The notes under the pieces are model-generated. The model was not told the origin of the DNA. It searched no databases and worked only from the letters and a program-made list of their open reading frames with translations. From Streptomyces sp. NBC_00539 (GTDB lineage Bacteria > Actinomycetota > Actinomycetes > Streptomycetales > Streptomycetaceae): DNA of 64,000 bases. The stretch is from positions 6,033,501-6,097,500 of the forward strand of contig NZ_CP107811.1 of NCBI RefSeq assembly GCF_036346105.1, written 5' to 3'. Both the position numbers and the translations under genes were made by a program. Below are positions 7,957-15,972 of this stretch, in pieces. Numbering within the stretch: the first letter of the stretch is position 1; every line of letters starts with the position of its first letter.

Positions 7957-8679
7957 TCAGCCCGCTTCTTTGACCTGCGCCGCGGTCGGGGCGGTACCGC
8001 CCAGGTGCGCCGGGAGCCACCAGGAGTCCTCGGGGCCCTTCGGCTTGGCCGGATACGCGCGCTGCGCGGCGTCCAGCAGTTCCTGCACCCGCTCGCGCAG
8101 GCGGCGGGTGATGGCCCCCGCGTACTGGTCCGTCGGCGCCTCCAGCGGCTCGCCCACCCGCATCGTCACCGGGATGTGGCTGCGCTTGAGGTCCTTCGGC
8201 CGGCCCTTGGTCCACAGCCGCTGGGTACCCCAGAGCGCGACGGGGATCAGCGGGACGCCGGCCTCCTGCGCCATGCGGGCCGCGCCCGACTTGAAGCTCT
8301 TGAGCGTGAAGGACTGGGAGATGGTCGCCTCGGGGAACACCCCGATGATCTCGCCGGAGCGCAGCGAGTCCAGCGCGTGCTGGTACGCCGATTCACCCTG
8401 CGCGCGGTCCACCGGGATGTGCTTCATCGCGCGCATCAGCGGGCCGGACACCTTGTGCCGGAACACCGACTCCTTCGCCATGAAGCGCACCAGCCGCTTC
8501 TGCGGCCGCGCCGCAAGACCGGCGAAGATGAAGTCGAGGTAGCCGATGTGGTTGGAGACCAGGACCGCCCCGCCCTTGCGCGGGATGTTCTCCGTACCCT
8601 TCATGTCGATACGGATGTCCAGCGCACGGAAGAGCGTGTGCGCGGCGCCGATCACGGGTGGGTAGACGAGCTCAGCCAT
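7957..8679 (-). CDS. PlsC-type lysophospholipid acyltransferase
   Basis: A 240-residue 1-acyl-sn-glycerol-3-phosphate acyltransferase-family protein. The catalytic H-x4-D box is N-H-I-G-Y-L-D, and the substrate-binding EGTxS-like box reads F-P-E-A-T-I-S. These enzymes acylate lysophosphatidic acid or related acceptors at the inner face of the membrane. ATG 8679 starts the homologous sequence (MAELVYPPV); the frame is open to 8928 but the extra N-terminus looks non-coding. It is divergent from the thioredoxin gene, with 212 bases between, and may be cotranscribed with the MFS gene. Confidence 0.9.
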   Translation of the reverse strand: MAELVYPPVIGAAHTLFRALDIRIDMKGTENIPRKGGAVLVSNHIGYLDFIFAGLAARPQKRLVRFMAKESVFRHKVSGPLMRAMKHIPVDRAQGESAYQHALDSLRSGEIIGVFPEATISQSFTLKSFKSGAARMAQEAGVPLIPVALWGTQRLWTKGRPKDLKRSHIPVTMRVGEPLEAPTDQYAGAITRRLRERVQELLDAAQRAYPAKPKGPEDSWWLPAHLGGTAPTAAQVKEAG

Positions 8680-8891
8680 TGGTGGGGAGACCCCGCTTTC
8701 TGCCTGGGGAGGTGCTCCCGGCCGGAAGTTACGGAAGCGTAGGTACGCGACCATGGGGATGGTGCCCCACATACCGGCCCGTGAGCCAGTCCAGACGCGT
8801 GTGCCCAAGGAGATTCTCGTCACGCCGGGAATGCGGCGCACGGGCGGGGCGCTCGGATCAGCGTACGACCGGAGCGAGGGCAGGGGTACTG

Positions 8892-9230
8892 ATGGCAGCC
8901 GGGGAGCGCGGGCACGGGGACGGGGCACGGCTGGGCGCCGCCGAGCTGGGCGGGGAACCGGGGGAGCGGGCCACGCTCGTCCAGTTCTCCAGCGCGTTCT
9001 GCCAGCCCTGCCGGGCCACCCGGCGGATCCTCGCCGATGTCGCCTCCATGGTGGACGGCGTCACGCACGTCGAAGTGGACGCCGAGCGGAACCTGGAGCT
9101 CGTACGCTCCCTCGGCATCGAGAAGACCCCGACCGTGCTGGTGCTGGACGCCGCCGGGCGGATCGTCTCGCGGGCCGCCGGGATGCCGCGCAAGGCCGAC
9201 GTGATCGCCGCCCTCGGGGCGGCAGTGTGA
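8892..9230 (+). CDS. thioredoxin family protein
   Basis: A 112-residue thioredoxin-fold protein with a non-canonical active site C-Q-P-C (37-40) in place of CGPC. The cis-proline loop is visible as K-T-P-T-V-L-V. There is no signal peptide, so it acts in the cytoplasm. ATG 8892 follows a purine-rich GAGGGCAGGGG. The family reduces disulfides or delivers electrons to peroxiredoxins and reductases. The extended N-terminus (MAAGERGHGDGARLGAAELGG) looks disordered. It is divergent from the acyltransferase and precedes the leader-peptide/flavin-reductase unit. Confidence 0.88.
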   Translation: MAAGERGHGDGARLGAAELGGEPGERATLVQFSSAFCQPCRATRRILADVASMVDGVTHVEVDAERNLELVRSLGIEKTPTVLVLDAAGRIVSRAAGMPRKADVIAALGAAV

Positions 9231-9352
9231 CGAGCGGGGCGAGGGGCCTTGCGGGCGGGTCGAGAGGCCGTGCGGGCCGGGCGGGGGGATCGCACGCGCC
9301 GGTGCACGCTCCCGCACCGGGCGTGACGCGCCCGACATCCGGCCGGAGCGGC

Positions 9353-9382
9353 TTGACTGTGTACACGAGAGATCGCCAGGCT
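9353..9382 (+). promoter_or_regulatory. promoter for a leaderless leader peptide
   Basis: TTGACT (9353-9358) is a near-consensus -35 element. An 18-base spacer leads to CAGGCT (9377-9382) as -10. Six bases later comes the ATG at 9389, so transcription should begin at or next to the start codon. The upstream gap after the thioredoxin gene holds no other feature. Confidence 0.6.
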
Positions 9383-9388
9383 GACCAC

Positions 9389-9469
9389 ATGCGGTATGAA
9401 CTCCTGCTTTACGGACGGGTCCACGTCGACCTGGTCCGCTACGCGAGCGCGCGCTGTTGGGATCACTGA
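9389..9469 (+). CDS. putative regulatory leader peptide (26 aa), HVDL type
   Basis: A short ORF of 26 codons with the core H-V-D-L-V-R-Y-A-S-A-R-C (residues 12-23), ending CWDH. It matches the short actinobacterial putative leader peptides with an HVDL-x-R-x-x-S-A-x-C pattern that are thought to act as cis attenuators, often linked to sulfur or cysteine metabolism. The ATG lies 6 bases after a -10 box, so translation should be leaderless. The next gene, a flavin reductase, begins 62 bases downstream. Sensing of cysteine through the single Cys23 codon is an inference. Confidence 0.65.
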   Translation: MRYELLLYGRVHVDLVRYASARCWDH

Positions 9470-9531
9470 ACGTCCCCGACCCCCGATCCCCGACTTCGCC
9501 CGCGCCCCGCGCGGCAGAAGGAAGCCCCCTC

Positions 9532-10068
9532 ATGACGGCCCCGACGGCTCCGTCCCCCCGTTTCACCACCGGCACGGCCGGATCCCCCGACCTGCTGCGC
9601 TCCGTCTTCCGCCAGCACGCTGCCGGAGTCGCGGTCATCACCTCCACCACGAGCGGCGGCGTCCCGGTGGGGTTCACCGCGACCTCGCTCAACTCGGTCT
9701 CCGCCGACCCGCCGCTGCTCTCCTTCACGATCGGCACCGGCTCCTCCAGCTGGCCCGCCGTACGCGACTGCGACCACCTCGGCGTGCACATACTCGCCGA
9801 GCACCAGCGGGAGCTGGCCGGGCTCTTCGCGCGCAGCGGCGCCGACCGTTTCGGACCGGCCACCGACTGGGCCGAGGGCCCGCACGGGGTGCCGGTCCTG
9901 TCCGGGGTGCTGGCGTGGCTGGTGTGCCGGGTGGTGGCGCGGGTGCCCGCCGGTGCCCACCGGGTGATCATCGCCGAGGTGGTGTCCGGGGACCCGGAGG
10001 TGCACGCCGGCGGTGAGGGCCGTCCGCTCCTCTACCACCAGGGGCGCTTCAACGCGTTGCGGGACTGA
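9532..10068 (+). CDS. flavin reductase family protein
   Basis: A 178-residue flavin-reductase-like FMN-binding protein. Family landmarks are F-R-Q-H-A-A-G-V-A-V-I-T, the segment P-V-G-F-T-A-T-S-L-N-S-V-S-A-D-P-P-L-L-S-F and the C-terminal P-L-L-Y-H-Q-G-R-F. These proteins reduce free FMN or FAD with NAD(P)H, often supplying a monooxygenase. ATG 9532 is chosen for AGAAGGA just upstream. It lies 62 bases after a leader peptide, so attenuation control is likely. No obvious partner oxygenase is adjacent; the LLM monooxygenase 7 kb away is one candidate. Confidence 0.9.
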   Translation: MTAPTAPSPRFTTGTAGSPDLLRSVFRQHAAGVAVITSTTSGGVPVGFTATSLNSVSADPPLLSFTIGTGSSSWPAVRDCDHLGVHILAEHQRELAGLFARSGADRFGPATDWAEGPHGVPVLSGVLAWLVCRVVARVPAGAHRVIIAEVVSGDPEVHAGGEGRPLLYHQGRFNALRD

Positions 10069-10149
10069 ATCGTCCCTGCTGGGGCGGGTTCGGGTGGCGT
10101 TGGCCAGATCACAGTTCGGCGGCCTTGCCACCGGGGAAGACCCACTGTG

Positions 10150-10161
10150 TACTGACGAGTA
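10150..10161. promoter_or_regulatory. TACT-GACG-AGTA inverted repeat before etfB
   Basis: A short inverted repeat TACT-N4-AGTA lies 110 bases before the etfB start. The form resembles TetR-type operators seen before fatty-acid degradation genes in actinobacteria; the regulator is not nearby. A TATGCT further downstream may be a -10 box. Confidence 0.3.
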
Positions 10162-10270
10162 ACATTCCCTTCGGGACGCGGGCCGCCCCGATCGGGATCC
10201 GCCCGACAAGGCGCCTATGCTGCCTGCACAAGGCGGTACCAGAAAAAGACGATGCGGTAGGAGAGTCGGC

Positions 10271-11056
10271 GTGAGCCTGAGGATCGTTGTCTGTGTGAAG
10301 TACGTACCCGACGCCACCGGCGACCGGCACTTCGCCGATGACCTGACCGTCGACCGCGACGACGTCGACGGTCTGCTGTCGGAACTCGACGAGTACGCCG
10401 TCGAGCAGGCGCTCCAGATCGCCGACGAGGCGGACGACGCGGAGATCACCGTCCTGACCGTCGGTCCCGAGGACGCCAAGGACGCGCTGCGCAAGGCGCT
10501 CTCCATGGGCGCCGACAAGGCCATCCACGTCGAGGACGACGACCTGCACGGCTCCGACGTCATGGGCACCTCGCTCGTGCTCGCCAAGGCCATCGAGAAG
10601 GCCGGTTACGACCTGGTCATCACCGGCATGGCGTCCACCGACGGCACCATGGGCGTGCTCCCGGCGATCCTCGCCGAGCGCCTGGGCGTCCCGCAGGTCA
10701 CCCTGCTCTCCGAGGTCAAGGTCGAGGACGGCACCGTGACCGGCCGCCGCGACGGCGACACCGCGAGCGAGCAGCTGCAGGCCTCCCTGCCGGCGCTCGT
10801 CTCGGTGACCGACCAGTCCGGCGAGGCCCGCTACCCGTCCTTCAAGGGCATCATGGCGGCCAAGAAGAAGCCGGTGGAGTCCTGGGACCTGGAGGAGCTG
10901 GAGATCGAGGCCGACGAGGTCGGCCTGGAGGGCTCCTGGACCAAGGTCGACTCCGCCGCGCAGCGCCCGGCCCGGACCGCCGGCACGATCGTCAAGGACG
11001 AGGGCGAGGGCGGCAAGCAGCTGGCGGAGTTCCTCGCCGGCCAGAAGTTCATCTAA
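10271..11056 (+). CDS. etfB: electron transfer flavoprotein subunit beta
   Basis: A 261-residue ETF beta subunit starting S-L-R-I-V-V-C-V-K-Y-V-P-D, the standard N-terminus of the family. The heterodimer carries FAD and AMP and moves electrons from acyl-CoA and other dehydrogenases to the respiratory chain. GTG 10271 follows TAGGAGAG. The recognition-loop region is present, followed by the A-K-K-K-P-V segment near residue 197. It is followed 61 bases later by etfA in the usual order; the two surely form an operon ending at the hairpin after etfA. Confidence 0.96.
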   Translation: MSLRIVVCVKYVPDATGDRHFADDLTVDRDDVDGLLSELDEYAVEQALQIADEADDAEITVLTVGPEDAKDALRKALSMGADKAIHVEDDDLHGSDVMGTSLVLAKAIEKAGYDLVITGMASTDGTMGVLPAILAERLGVPQVTLLSEVKVEDGTVTGRRDGDTASEQLQASLPALVSVTDQSGEARYPSFKGIMAAKKKPVESWDLEELEIEADEVGLEGSWTKVDSAAQRPARTAGTIVKDEGEGGKQLAEFLAGQKFI

Positions 11057-11117
11057 GAGCTTCGCCGACACCCTCTCGATCGCCCCCTGACTACTTCGCA
11101 TTCGCAGGAGCACTCCC

Positions 11118-12080
11118 ATGGCTGAAGTCCTCGTCTACGTCGACCACGTGGACGGCGCCGTCCGCAAGCCCACCCTCGAACTGCTGACCCTGGCCCGCCG
11201 CATCGGCGAGCCCGTCGCGGTCGCCCTCGGCGCCGGCGCCGAGAACACCGCCGCCGTGCTCGCCGAGCACGGCGCCGTCAAGGTCCTCACCGCCGACGCC
11301 CCCGAGTTCGCCGAGTACCTCGTCGTCCCGAAGGTGGACGCCCTCCAGGCCGCCTACGAGGCCGTCTCGCCGGCCGCCGTGCTCGTCCCCTCCTCCGCCG
11401 AGGGCAAGGAGGTCGCGGCCCGCCTCGCGGTCCGCATCGGCTCCGGCATCATCACCGACGCCACCGACCTGGAGGCGGGTGACGAGGGCCCGGTCGCGAC
11501 GCAGTCCGCGTTCGCCGCGTCCTTCACCACCAAGTCCCGCGTCTCCAAGGGCACCCCGGTCATCACCGTCAAGCCGAACTCGGCTCCGGTCGAGGCCGCC
11601 CCGGCCGCCGGCACCGTCGAGGCGCTCGCCGTCTCCTTCGGCGCCCTGGCCACCGGCACCAAGGTCGTCTCCCGCACCCCGCGCGAGTCCACCGGCCGTC
11701 CGGAGCTGACCGAGGCCGCGATCGTGGTCTCGGGTGGCCGTGGCGTCAACGGCGCCGAGAACTTCCACCTCATCGAGGACCTCGCGGACTCCCTCGGTGC
11801 GGCGGTCGGCGCCTCGCGCGCCGCCGTCGACGCCGGCTGGTACCCGCACACCAACCAGGTCGGCCAGACCGGCAAGTCGGTCTCCCCGCAGCTGTACATC
11901 GCCTCCGGCATCTCGGGCGCGATCCAGCACCGGGCCGGCATGCAGACCTCGAAGACCATCGTGGCCATCAACAAGGACGCCGAGGCCCCGATCTTCGACC
12001 TGGTCGACTACGGCGTGGTCGGCGACCTCTTCACGGTCGTCCCGCAGCTGACCGACGAGATCAAGGCGCGCAAGGGCTGA
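11118..12080 (+). CDS. etfA: electron transfer flavoprotein subunit alpha
   Basis: A 320-residue ETF alpha subunit. The C-terminal FAD domain is clear: G-G-R-G-V-N-G, then V-G-Q-T-G-K-S-V-S-P-Q-L-Y and the conserved G-I-S-G-A-I-Q-H. It pairs with EtfB, encoded just upstream. ATG 11118 follows an AGGAG at the normal distance. The length is typical. A strong hairpin 20 bases after the stop ends the operon. Confidence 0.97.
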   Translation: MAEVLVYVDHVDGAVRKPTLELLTLARRIGEPVAVALGAGAENTAAVLAEHGAVKVLTADAPEFAEYLVVPKVDALQAAYEAVSPAAVLVPSSAEGKEVAARLAVRIGSGIITDATDLEAGDEGPVATQSAFAASFTTKSRVSKGTPVITVKPNSAPVEAAPAAGTVEALAVSFGALATGTKVVSRTPRESTGRPELTEAAIVVSGGRGVNGAENFHLIEDLADSLGAAVGASRAAVDAGWYPHTNQVGQTGKSVSPQLYIASGISGAIQHRAGMQTSKTIVAINKDAEAPIFDLVDYGVVGDLFTVVPQLTDEIKARKG

Positions 12081-12099
12081 CCTGCGCATCTCTGGGCCC

Positions 12100-12134
12100 C
12101 GGGGCCGTGTGGTGTTCGTCACCGCACGGCCCCG
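12100..12134 (+). terminator. terminator hairpin after etfBA
   Basis: Arms CGGGGCCGTGTGGTG (12100-12114) and CACCGCACGGCCCCG (12120-12134) pair over 15 positions, with one G-U pair, around a TTCGT loop. AGTCGTTT follows, a weak T-rich tail. It lies 20 bases after the etfA stop. Confidence 0.8.
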
Positions 12135-12191
12135 AGTCGTTTGCCGGGTGCGGCGGAGGGACCATTGACGGAGCGGAACCACGTGACTAAA

Positions 12192-12227
12192 TTCTGCTAT
12201 GCGGATCTAAGCTTCCGTGAAGCGGAA
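12192..12227. promoter_or_regulatory. tandem IclR-like operators
   Basis: TTCCG-TGAAG-CGGAA (12213-12227) is a perfect 5-5-5 palindrome. A second, degenerate copy TTCTG-CTATG-CGGAT lies at 12192-12206, exactly 21 bp away, two helical turns on the same DNA face. Fifteen-bp palindromes with TTCC/GGAA arms are typical of IclR-family regulators. The pair sits directly before the RBS of the HpcH/HpaI-like gene, a repressor position. No IclR gene is in the window. Confidence 0.55.
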
Positions 12228-12243
12228 AAGAGGAGAGTGCACG

Positions 12244-13542
12244 ATGGGTCAGCAGGAGAAGGTGGCGACGAGCCTCGCAGGCGCGGTCAGCGAGGGCATC
12301 AGCGCCTCCCTCGCGCCGGTGGACGCCGAACTCGCGCGGCACTACCCGGGCGACCCCGGGACCCGCCAGCCCATCCACACGGTCTACGTCCCCGGCGACG
12401 TCTTCGCCGCGGACACCATCCGCTCCTGGGGCGACCAGGCCCTGGCGGCCCTCGACGAGCACGCCCCGGACGCCGCCACCTTCGCCAAGGTGCTCGGCAT
12501 CTCCGACGAGCTCGCCGCACCCGTCTACGAGCGCGTACGCGCCAAGCTCGCCTCCGAGCCCATCGAGGACCTCCGCGTCGACTTCGAGGACGGCTTCGGC
12601 GTCCGCTCCGACGCCGAGGAGGACCAGACCGCCGCCCGCGCCGCCCGCCTCGTCTCGGAGGCCTTCGCCAACGGCACGAACGCCCCGTACATGGGCATCC
12701 GCATGAAGTGCATGGAGTCCAACGTCCGCGACCGCGGCATCCGCACCACCGACGTCTTCCTCTCCGGGCTCCTGGAACACGGCGACCTGCCCGAGGGCCT
12801 CGTGCTCACCCTCCCGAAGGTCACCTACGCCGAGCAGGTCAGCGCGTTCGTCGAACTGCTGGAGGCCTTCGAGAGCGCCCGGGGCCTGCGCCCGGGCCGG
12901 ATCGGCTTCGAGATCCAGATCGAGACCAGCCAGTCGATCGTCGCCTCCGACGGCACCGCCACCGTGGCCCGCATGATCGAGGCGGCCAAGGGCCGCGCCA
13001 CCGGCCTGCACTACGGCACCTTCGACTACAGCGCCTGCGTCGGCGTCTCCGCCGCCTACCAGTCGAGCGACCACCCCGCCGCCGACCACGCCAAGGCGAT
13101 CATGCAGGTCGCCGCCGCGGGCACCGGCGTACGCGTCTCCGACGGCTCGACCAACGTCCTGCCGATCGGTACCACCGAGCACGTACACGAAGCCTGGAAG
13201 CTGCACTACGGGCTCACCCGGCGGGCGCTGGCCCGCGCCTACTACCAGGGCTGGGACATGCACCCGGGCCACCTTCCGACCCGGTACGCAGCCGTCTACA
13301 CCTTCTACCGCGAGGGTCTGGAAGCCGCGGCCGCCCGCCTGAAGGCGTACGTGGCCAAGATCGAGGGTGACGTCATGGACGAGCCCGCCACCGCCAAGGC
13401 CCTGGCCGGCTACCTGGTCCGCGGCCTCGACTGCGGGGCGGTCGGGACCGAAGAGGTCACGGCCCTGACCGGCCTCACCCGCGCCGAGCTGGACGCCTTC
13501 GCGATCCCGCGCCGCTCGGCGACGCTGAAGACGACCGCCTGA
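12244..13542 (+). CDS. HpcH/HpaI aldolase / citrate-lyase-like protein (DUF6986-type)
   Basis: A 432-residue protein of the pyruvate/PEP-utilising TIM-barrel superfamily. Characteristic segments are L-R-V-D-F-E-D-G-F-G, a likely metal-binding acidic cluster, R-I-G-F-E-I-Q-I-E-T with the second metal Glu, and T-F-D-Y-S-A-C. I associate it with the actinobacterial DUF6986 family, whose reaction is not established; family members cleave or form C-C bonds in carboxylic acids. ATG 12244 is supported by GAGGAG. It stands alone after etfA's terminator and behind tandem IclR-like sites, which would fit catabolic induction. Confidence 0.8.
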   Translation: MGQQEKVATSLAGAVSEGISASLAPVDAELARHYPGDPGTRQPIHTVYVPGDVFAADTIRSWGDQALAALDEHAPDAATFAKVLGISDELAAPVYERVRAKLASEPIEDLRVDFEDGFGVRSDAEEDQTAARAARLVSEAFANGTNAPYMGIRMKCMESNVRDRGIRTTDVFLSGLLEHGDLPEGLVLTLPKVTYAEQVSAFVELLEAFESARGLRPGRIGFEIQIETSQSIVASDGTATVARMIEAAKGRATGLHYGTFDYSACVGVSAAYQSSDHPAADHAKAIMQVAAAGTGVRVSDGSTNVLPIGTTEHVHEAWKLHYGLTRRALARAYYQGWDMHPGHLPTRYAAVYTFYREGLEAAAARLKAYVAKIEGDVMDEPATAKALAGYLVRGLDCGAVGTEEVTALTGLTRAELDAFAIPRRSATLKTTA

Positions 13543-13587
13543 CCCCGGCGCGCCCGCCCCGGGCGGCCCGGAGCCCCCCCGCGGGTT

Positions 13588-14625
13588 TCAGGCCGCCGGG
13601 GGCAATTCGCCCGAGCCGCGGGGCACCAGGCGGGTGGGCAGCTCGATGCGGGCCGGGGGCAGATCGGCGCCCGCCAGACGCTGGAAGAGGCGGTCCGTGG
13701 CGACCCGCCCCAGGGCCGCCGCGTCCTGGGCGACCACGCTCACCCCGGGACGCAGCAGGTCGGCCAGCTCGAAGTCGTCGAACCCGACCAGGGCCACCGG
13801 GCGCGGCTCGGCGGCCAGGACGCGCACCGCCGTGACCGTCACCCGGTTGTTGCCCGCGAACAGGGCGGTGACCGGCTCGGGGGCCGAAAGCATCCGGCGG
13901 GCGGCGGCCGCGACCGGGCCGGGCGCGGTCGGTCCCAGGGCCACCCAGGACTCGTCCACGGGCAGCCCGGAGGCCGCCATGGCCGCGCGGTAGCCGCGCA
14001 GGCGTTCCGTCGCCGTGTGGATGCGGGGATGGTCGCCGATGAAGCCGATCCGGCGGTGACCCCCGGCTATCAGGTGCGCCACGCCGTCCCGGGCGCCGCC
14101 GAAGTTGTCCGACAGGACCACGTCCGCGTCGATCCGCCCCGCGGGGCGGTCCACGAACACCGTGGCCACGCCCGCCCGGATCTCCGGCTCCAGGTAGCGG
14201 TGGTCGTCCCCGGCCGGGATCACGATGAGCCCGTCCACCCGGCGGGCGCACAGTGCCAGGGCCAACTCGCGCTCCCGCTCGGGGTCTTCGGCGCTGGAGC
14301 CGTTGATGAGCAGCGCCCCGTGGGCGCGGGCCACTTCCTCCACGGCCCGGTTCAGCGGACCGTAGAAGGGGTCGGCCAGGTCCTCCAGGACCAGGCCCAC
14401 GGTGGCGGTGCGGCCCTTGCGCAGCACGCGGGCGCTGTCGTTGCGCCGGAACCCCAGCGTTTCGATGGCCTCTTGGACGCGCCTTTCGGTGTCGGGGGTG
14501 ACGCCCGGCTCGCCGTTGACCACCCGGGAGACCGTCTTGAGGCCCACGCCTGCCTGGGCGGCCACGTCCTTCATGGTCGGCCTGTTGCCGTAACGGGGTA
14601 CGGCGGGGCGGCGGGTGTGGGGCAC
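13588..14625 (-). CDS. LacI family transcriptional regulator
   Basis: A 345-residue LacI/GalR repressor. The N-terminal helix-turn-helix reads T-M-K-D-V-A-A-Q-A-G-V-G-L-K-T-V-S-R-V-V-N, the hinge region follows, then a periplasmic-binding-like sensor domain (V-G-L-V-L-E-D-L-A-D-P-F-Y). GTG 14625 follows GGAGGT (14634-14629). Such regulators bind sugars or related small molecules. No transporter or sugar enzyme is adjacent, so its target is probably elsewhere. It is convergent with the HpcH/HpaI-like gene and divergent from the kinase-Nudix gene. Confidence 0.95.
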   Translation of the reverse strand: MPHTRRPAVPRYGNRPTMKDVAAQAGVGLKTVSRVVNGEPGVTPDTERRVQEAIETLGFRRNDSARVLRKGRTATVGLVLEDLADPFYGPLNRAVEEVARAHGALLINGSSAEDPERERELALALCARRVDGLIVIPAGDDHRYLEPEIRAGVATVFVDRPAGRIDADVVLSDNFGGARDGVAHLIAGGHRRIGFIGDHPRIHTATERLRGYRAAMAASGLPVDESWVALGPTAPGPVAAAARRMLSAPEPVTALFAGNNRVTVTAVRVLAAEPRPVALVGFDDFELADLLRPGVSVVAQDAAALGRVATDRLFQRLAGADLPPARIELPTRLVPRGSGELPPAA

Positions 14626-14807
14626 GGGACCTCCGGCGAAGCGGTCGGGCGGGACGCGGGCGAAGACACGGGCGGGGCACGGACAAGGACGCGGGACCAG
14701 GCTCTGACCTTGAGGATAAGCACTCCGCCCGGGAGCGGGTTTCCGTGGCAGGGTGAGGCGGGCAAGCCACTGGGGGCTTCGAGGCGAGCCATCGGAGAGG
14801 GGTAGAC

Positions 14808-15845
14808 GTGATTGTCTGGATCAACGGCGCGTTCGGTGCCGGGAAGACCAGCACGGCCCGTGAACTGACCGCACTCCTGCCGGACAGCACCGTGTTCGAC
14901 CCGGAGTTCGTCGGTGACGCCCTGCGGGTGCTGCTCCCGCGCAAGCGGCTCGCGGAGGTCGCCGACTACCAGGACCTGCCGAGCTGGCGACGGCTCGTCG
15001 TGGAGACGGCGGCGGCGATGCTGGCGGAGCTGGGCGGGGTGCTGGTCGTGCCGATGACGCTGCTGCGCCAGGAGTACCGCGACGAGATCTTCGGCGGGCT
15101 CGCGGCGCGGCGGATACCGGTGCGGCATGTGCTGCTGGCCCCCGAGGAAACGATTCTGCGCCAGCGGATCGCCACCCGGGAGGAGCCGGGCGCGCCGCAG
15201 GAGGTGAACGTCCGGGTCAGGCAGTGGGCGTACGACCACATCCCCGCGTACCGGCAGGCGCTGGGCTGGCTGACGGCCGACGCGCACGTCATCGACAACG
15301 GGCGGCTGACGGTGCGCGAGACGGCGGAGCGGATCGCGGAAGCGGTGCGGACGGGGTCGGCGCCGGTGTGCGAGATCGTGCAGACGCCGGAGCCGACGCG
15401 GGAGACGGTGGCCTCGGGGGTCCTGCTCTTCGACGGGCAGGGGCGGGTGCTGCTGGTGGACCCGACGTACAAGCCGGGGTGGGAGTTCCCCGGCGGCGTC
15501 GTGGAGCCCGGCGAGGCCCCGGCGTGCGCGGGCGTGCGGGAGGTCGAGGAGGAGCTGGGGCTGGCACTGGAGCGGTTGCCGGAGCTGCTGGTGGTCGACT
15601 GGGAGCGGCCGGTGCCCCCCGGGTACGGGGGGCTGCGGCTGCTGTTCGACGGGGGACGGCTGGGGGAGCGGGAGATCGCGGAGCTGCGGCTGCCGGGGCC
15701 GGAGCTGCGGGAGTGGCGGTTCGTGACGGAGGCGGAGGCGGCCCGCTTGCTGCCGCCGGTCCGCTTCGAGCGCCTGCGGTGGGCCCTGCGTGCCCGCGAA
15801 CGCGGCCACCCCCTGTACCTGGAGGCGGGCCGGCCGGTGCCGTAG
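14808..15845 (+). CDS. P-loop kinase-Nudix hydrolase fusion protein
   Basis: A 345-residue two-domain protein. Residues 1-190 are a TmrB/gluconokinase-like P-loop kinase with Walker A at 7-15 (GAFGAGKTS) and the R-Q-R-I-A-T-R-E-E lid region. Residues 198-335 are a Nudix domain with the full box from G230 to L252 (E234...REVEEELG). The family of the first domain includes tunicamycin-resistance TmrB; Nudix enzymes cleave nucleoside-diphosphate-linked compounds. GTG 14808 follows GGAGAGGGG. It is divergent from the LacI gene. The natural substrate is unknown; the two sites may act on one metabolite. Confidence 0.85.
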   Translation: MIVWINGAFGAGKTSTARELTALLPDSTVFDPEFVGDALRVLLPRKRLAEVADYQDLPSWRRLVVETAAAMLAELGGVLVVPMTLLRQEYRDEIFGGLAARRIPVRHVLLAPEETILRQRIATREEPGAPQEVNVRVRQWAYDHIPAYRQALGWLTADAHVIDNGRLTVRETAERIAEAVRTGSAPVCEIVQTPEPTRETVASGVLLFDGQGRVLLVDPTYKPGWEFPGGVVEPGEAPACAGVREVEEELGLALERLPELLVVDWERPVPPGYGGLRLLFDGGRLGEREIAELRLPGPELREWRFVTEAEAARLLPPVRFERLRWALRARERGHPLYLEAGRPVP

Positions 15846-15925
15846 CCCGTGCGGCGGGCAGCGGGCGGACTACGGGGCGGTGAGCGGGCAGCCCGGCGTC
15901 AACGCAACCGGCGGCCCCGTACGGG

Positions 15926-15950
15926 AGGTGCCGGCCTGAAGGTGCCGGCC
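15926..15950 (+). repeat. 11-bp direct repeat between convergent genes
   Basis: AGGTGCCGGCC occurs twice (15926-15936 and 15940-15950), separated by TGA, in the 127 bases between the convergent kinase-Nudix and MBL genes. No clean terminator stem is visible there. Function unknown; possibly simple slippage. Confidence 0.5.
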
Positions 15951-15972
15951 GGGGCCGGGCCGGACCACGTCG

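Noticed and set aside
8658-8891. N-terminal extension of the thioredoxin frame
   Set aside because: The extra sequence is low-complexity and overlaps the divergent acyltransferase start; homology begins at ATG 8892.
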